From Bacteroidota bacterium (lineage in GTDB: Bacteria > Bacteroidota > Bacteroidia > Chitinophagales > Chitinophagaceae), in the NCBI GenBank assembly GCA_947457085.1, contig CANGUS010000049.1, forward strand, positions 1-9,724: a stretch of 9,724 nucleotides of DNA, given 5' to 3'. The notes beneath the pieces are model-generated. The model was not told the DNA's origin. It was given only the letters and a program-made list of their open reading frames with translations, and ran no database searches. Position numbers and translations under genes: made by a program. Positions within the stretch are counted from its first letter, which is position 1. Each line of letters starts with the position of its first letter. Below are positions 6,782-9,724 of the stretch, piece after piece.

Positions 6782-7501
6782 ATGAAGCTAGCAATTTTAT
6801 ACGAAGACAATGAATATGTTTTCATCAATAAACCATCAGGAATTCTCTCAATTCCGGATAGACACAATGCTGAAATTGTAAACATAACTGGAGCACTTCG
6901 AAAAATATACGGAAACATTTTTATTGTACATCGATTAGATAGAGAAACAAGCGGTTGTATTTGTTTTGCAAAAGATGAAGCAACCCATCGGTATACTTCT
7001 AAATTATTTGAAACCAGAGAAGTTGAAAAATTTTACAGAGGTATTATTCATGGAACACCGCCTGCACCCAGTGGACGAATTGAGGAAGCCATCATGGAAC
7101 ACCCAACGATTAAAGGGAAAATGATTATCAATGCAAAGCAAGGCAAACCAAGTATAACTGAATATGAAACCCTAGAATCATTTGGTATGTTTTCTTATCT
7201 ATCCTTTCAATTATTAACAGGGAGAACCCACCAAATTAGAATCCATTGTAGCAACATGGGGAATCCATTAGTTTGTGATGGTTTGTATGGAAAAGACAAT
7301 CCTATTTATATCTCGTCACTTAAAAAACGATACCATCTTTCAAAAAATGAAGAAGAGGAAATGCCAATATTAAGCAGAATAGGGTTGCATGCGTATCAAC
7401 TTACATTTAAACATCCCAATGGGAAATTACTCTCCATTGAAGCGCCATTGCCAAAAGATATGAGTGCGATGTTGAACCAATGTAGAAAATGGTTAAAATA
7501 A
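6782..7501 (+). CDS. RluA-family pseudouridine synthase
   Basis: This is a second pseudouridine synthase, of the RluA superfamily branch, with 239 residues and no S4 domain. INKPSGILS (15-23) opens the catalytic fold. HRLDRETSG (50-58) carries the catalytic aspartate Asp53, FYRGIIHG (84-91) follows, and TGRTHQIRIHC (147-157) is the conserved RNA-contact motif. The protein is small, like RluA or TruC and unlike S4-containing RluC/RluD. Its target could be a 23S/tRNA uridine (RluA-like) or tRNA U65 (TruC-like), and the sequence alone does not decide, so no symbol is given. The start is one base after the rluB stop (TAA, A, ATG), giving a strong case for translational coupling. The gene is the last of the rRNA-modification operon and is followed by a terminator hairpin. 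An insertion with Lys/Glu-rich sequence (about 178-198) lies before the last strands. Confidence 0.92.
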   Translation: MKLAILYEDNEYVFINKPSGILSIPDRHNAEIVNITGALRKIYGNIFIVHRLDRETSGCICFAKDEATHRYTSKLFETREVEKFYRGIIHGTPPAPSGRIEEAIMEHPTIKGKMIINAKQGKPSITEYETLESFGMFSYLSFQLLTGRTHQIRIHCSNMGNPLVCDGLYGKDNPIYISSLKKRYHLSKNEEEEMPILSRIGLHAYQLTFKHPNGKLLSIEAPLPKDMSAMLNQCRKWLK

Positions 7502-7510
7502 ACATTAATC

Positions 7511-7543
7511 AAAAAGGTTAATCAACTGTGCTTAACCTTTTTT
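7511..7543 (+). terminator. Intrinsic terminator after the rlmN-rluB-rluA operon
   Basis: AAAAAGGTTAA (7511-7521) pairs perfectly with TTAACCTTTTT (7532-7542) across a 10-base loop. The 3' arm continues into a U-rich run. The hairpin lies 9 bases after the pseudouridine synthase stop and only 12 bases before the adenine deaminase start, so it is also in the leader of any read-through transcript. Confidence 0.72.
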
Positions 7544-7554
7544 AATTTTAAACT

Positions 7555-9192
7555 ATGCAACAAACCATTTTATATCATCATTTAATAGATATTGAAAACA
7601 AAAGAATATTTCCTGCTGAAATAACGATTATAAAGGATAAAATAATATCTATTCAAGAAACAGATAAAGCTTGTGAAAATTATATCTTACCCGGTTTTAT
7701 TGATGCCCATGTGCATGTAGAGAGTTCGATGTTAATTCCATCTGAGTTTGCTCGATTAGCAGTTAACCATGGAACGGTTGCAACCATCAGTGATCCACAT
7801 GAAATAGCGAATGTGTGCGGTGTTGAAGGGGTTGAATATATGATAGACAATGCTGCAAAAGTGCCTTTTAAATTTCATTTTGGTGCTCCCTCCTGTGTGC
7901 CGGCCACTTCGTTTGAAACAGCAGGAGATGTAATTGACTCAAAAGGAATTGAAAAATTATTGCAACGAGATGATATTTATTATTTGTCAGAAATGATGAA
8001 TTATCCTGGGGTCCTTTTTAAAGAGGAAGAAGTGATGAAGAAAATTGCTTTTGCACACCAATATCAAAAACCAGTGGATGGCCATGCACCCGGATTACGA
8101 GGTGAGCAAGCCAAGCAATATATTGATGCAGGTATTTCAACTGACCATGAATGTTTTACCAAAGAAGAAGCGCAGGATAAATTAAAATTTGGTATGAAAA
8201 TTTTAATTAGAGAAGGAAGTGCAGCAAAAAACTTTGATGTCTTAATTGATTTACTGGATGAGCATTTTGAAAATATGATGTTTTGTTGTGATGATAAACA
8301 TCCGGATGAATTGGTTTTACATCATATTAATTTGCATGTAAAAAGGGCTTTAGCAAAAGGAAATGATTTGTTTAAAGTCTTGCAAGTGGCTTGCATCAAT
8401 CCAGTGAAACATTATAAAATGAATGTTGGATTGTTGAATGAAAATGACAGCGCTGATTTTATTGTAGTAGATAATTTATCCAATTTTTCCATTTTAAAAA
8501 CAGTGATTAATGGAAGGGTAGTTTCAGAAAATGGGATGACTAAAATTGAATCAATCAATGAAAAAATAATTAATCGATTTGATTGTACAGAAAAAAAAGC
8601 GACTGATTTTAAAATAAAACCCAATCAGTTAGGCAATCAAATAAAAGTAATTGAGGCTTTAGAAGGCCAATTAATAACAAAAACATATATCGCTAACGCA
8701 AAAGTTGAGGATGAAAATATTGTTTCAGATACCGAAAAGGATGTTTTGAAAATAGCCGTCGTCAATCGATATGAGGATGCGCCCATTGCTGTAGGATTTA
8801 TAAAGAATTTTAATTTAAAAGCAGGAGCCATAGCCAGTACGGTTGCACACGACAGCCATAATATTATTGCGGTAGGAGTTAATGACGAAGAAATTTGTAA
8901 TGCAGTCAATGAATTGATAAAATGTAAAGGAGGCGTTTCTATTGTCAATAACAAAGAAAAATATACATTGCCATTGCCTGTTGCAGGCTTAATGAGCAAC
9001 GAAAATGCAACATGGGTAGCTGCCAAATATGCATCCATCGATAAACAAGCAAAAGTATTAGGTTGCACACTCAATGCGCCTTTCATGACACTATCATTTA
9101 TGGCTTTGTTAGTTATTCCTCAATTGAAATTAAGTGATAAAGGGTTGTTTGATGGAGGATCTTTCCAATTTGTGGATTTATTTGAGAAATAA
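7555..9192 (+). CDS. ade: Adenine deaminase
   Basis: This metal-dependent amidohydrolase converts adenine to hypoxanthine and ammonia in purine salvage, in the cytosol. The N-terminal strand-rich part leads to [16 protein letters not shown] (45-60), which carries the HxH metal-binding pair His52/His54 and the Ade-typical [17 protein letters not shown] (77-89) is characteristic of the family. Further candidate metal or substrate residues are DGHAPG (175-180, His177), STDHE (195-199, His198) and CDDKHPDEL (245-253). The C-terminal Ade-specific domain contains [14 protein letters not shown] (428-441) and [10 protein letters not shown] (472-481). With 545 residues it is close to, but a little shorter than, the 588-residue E. 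coli enzyme, mostly at the N-terminus. No convincing promoter is visible just upstream. It either relies on read-through past the hairpin at 7511-7543 or has a promoter I cannot recognise. No purine riboswitch is seen in the 53-base gap. Only 15 bases separate it from the next gene. Confidence 0.96.
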   Translation: MQQTILYHHLIDIENKRIFPAEITIIKDKIISIQETDKACENYILPGFIDAHVHVESSMLIPSEFARLAVNHGTVATISDPHEIANVCGVEGVEYMIDNAAKVPFKFHFGAPSCVPATSFETAGDVIDSKGIEKLLQRDDIYYLSEMMNYPGVLFKEEEVMKKIAFAHQYQKPVDGHAPGLRGEQAKQYIDAGISTDHECFTKEEAQDKLKFGMKILIREGSAAKNFDVLIDLLDEHFENMMFCCDDKHPDELVLHHINLHVKRALAKGNDLFKVLQVACINPVKHYKMNVGLLNENDSADFIVVDNLSNFSILKTVINGRVVSENGMTKIESINEKIINRFDCTEKKATDFKIKPNQLGNQIKVIEALEGQLITKTYIANAKVEDENIVSDTEKDVLKIAVVNRYEDAPIAVGFIKNFNLKAGAIASTVAHDSHNIIAVGVNDEEICNAVNELIKCKGGVSIVNNKEKYTLPLPVAGLMSNENATWVAAKYASIDKQAKVLGCTLNAPFMTLSFMALLVIPQLKLSDKGLFDGGSFQFVDLFEK

Positions 9193-9207
9193 ATTTTAAA
9201 TTTGAGT

Positions 9208-9724
9208 ATGAAAAAATTGGCACTGGTTGTTTTACTATTTATTTCATTTCAAGCAGTTGCTCAATTGCCAGAAACGACGGTATATTTATTGAATCTTCAA
9301 AGAACAACCAAAGGGTATCATTTTTCTGCTCCGAAAATCATTTCCAAAAAAACAGGGTATAACAATCAGCCTTATTTTACTCCAGATGGAAGATATGTAT
9401 TTTATGTCAGTTCAATGGATACAACTAATACAGAAATTTTTAGAATTGACTTGCGAAATAAAAAATTAAGATCAAGAAGAATTACCAGAACCAAAGAACC
9501 AGAATATTCTCCTAAATATACGCCAGATATGAGTTTGATATCTTGTGTGAAAGTTGAAAAAGATAAAACTACCCAGCATTTTTACACTTATAATTCAAAA
9601 GGTCGAAAGCCATTCAATATTTTACCAGAAATGAAATCGATCGGTTATTACGAATGGATTTCTCCGAATGAGTTCCTGTCATTTGAATTACCAGAACCCT
9701 TTTATTTGGTTAAACATGTAATTT
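9208..9724 (+). CDS. Secreted TolB/PD40-type beta-propeller protein (N-terminal part; truncated by window end)
   Basis: The reading frame opens at ATG 9208 and runs 172 codons to the window edge without a stop. A Sec signal peptide is clear: MKKLALVVLLFISFQAVAQ, with an AVA-Q cleavage site after residue 18, so the protein is exported to the periplasm or beyond. The mature part has beta-propeller blades of the TolB/WD40-like PD40 type. QPYFTPDGRYVFYVSS (54-69) is followed by EIFRIDL (76-82), and a second, degenerate copy is at EYSPKYTPDMSLISCV (99-114). It is likely a periplasmic or outer-membrane-associated propeller, but no specific role can be assigned from this fragment. The start is 15 bases after the ade stop, so it is probably co-transcribed with ade, although the two functions have no obvious link. 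Confidence 0.85.
   Translation, partial: MKKLALVVLLFISFQAVAQLPETTVYLLNLQRTTKGYHFSAPKIISKKTGYNNQPYFTPDGRYVFYVSSMDTTNTEIFRIDLRNKKLRSRRITRTKEPEYSPKYTPDMSLISCVKVEKDKTTQHFYTYNSKGRKPFNILPEMKSIGYYEWISPNEFLSFELPEPFYLVKHVI

Noticed and set aside
7543..7550. TAATTTTA as a -7 element for ade.
   Set aside because: It is a mismatch to the consensus, sits inside the terminator U tract, and is only 4 bases before the start codon.
8637..9086. A 149-codon open frame on the minus strand inside adenine deaminase.
   Set aside because: It lies entirely within a well-supported ade coding region, is antisense to its conserved C-terminal domain, and has no recognisable family features. It is a shadow ORF.
9197..9204. 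TAAATTTG, a perfect match to the Bacteroidota -7 consensus, before the PD40 gene.
   Set aside because: It lies only 3 bases before the ATG, so transcription would start at or inside the start codon. No -33 partner was identified, and the AT-rich spacer makes a chance match likely.

Overview
The window looks like an ordinary chromosomal segment of a low-GC (roughly 35% by eye) Gram-negative Bacteroidota bacterium, probably near Chitinophagaceae or a relative. The evidence is a lipid A kinase (LpxK), a DUF4397 lipoprotein with Bacteroidota-type signals, almost no Shine-Dalgarno sequences before the starts, and -7 elements of the Bacteroidota type (TAnnTTTG-like). The family placement is an inference. 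I see no rRNA, tRNA, CRISPR array, transposase, phage gene or toxin-antitoxin pair.

Layout. Positions 62-1192 (+) encode LpxK. A strong bidirectional terminator (1192-1230) separates it from two minus-strand genes: a two-repeat DUF4397 lipoprotein (1249-1935) and an uncharacterised helical 157-residue protein (2036-2509). A 458-base AT-rich gap (2510-2967) follows. It divides these leftward genes from a long rightward block and holds two perfect and one near-perfect DnaA-box matches, all in one orientation, just before dnaB (2968-4566). A 122-base gap with a probable promoter leads to rlmN (4689-5729), an RsuA/RluB-type pseudouridine synthase (5737-6780) and an RluA-type pseudouridine synthase (6782-7501). 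These three are almost contiguous and end at a hairpin terminator (7511-7543). Adenine deaminase (7555-9192) follows, then the start of a secreted TolB/PD40-like beta-propeller protein (9208 to the window end, truncated).

Function. Four themes sit side by side: lipid A synthesis, replicative helicase loading and unwinding, ribosomal RNA modification (one methyltransferase plus two pseudouridine synthases, clearly co-transcribed) and purine salvage. All are core functions, and I found no gene cassette that looks like a new system. The points most worth following up lie around dnaB: the DnaA-box cluster upstream, a perfect 12-bp inverted repeat flanking the gene in both intergenic spaces, and a DnaB C-terminus that ends like the acidic tip of single-strand DNA-binding protein (SSB).
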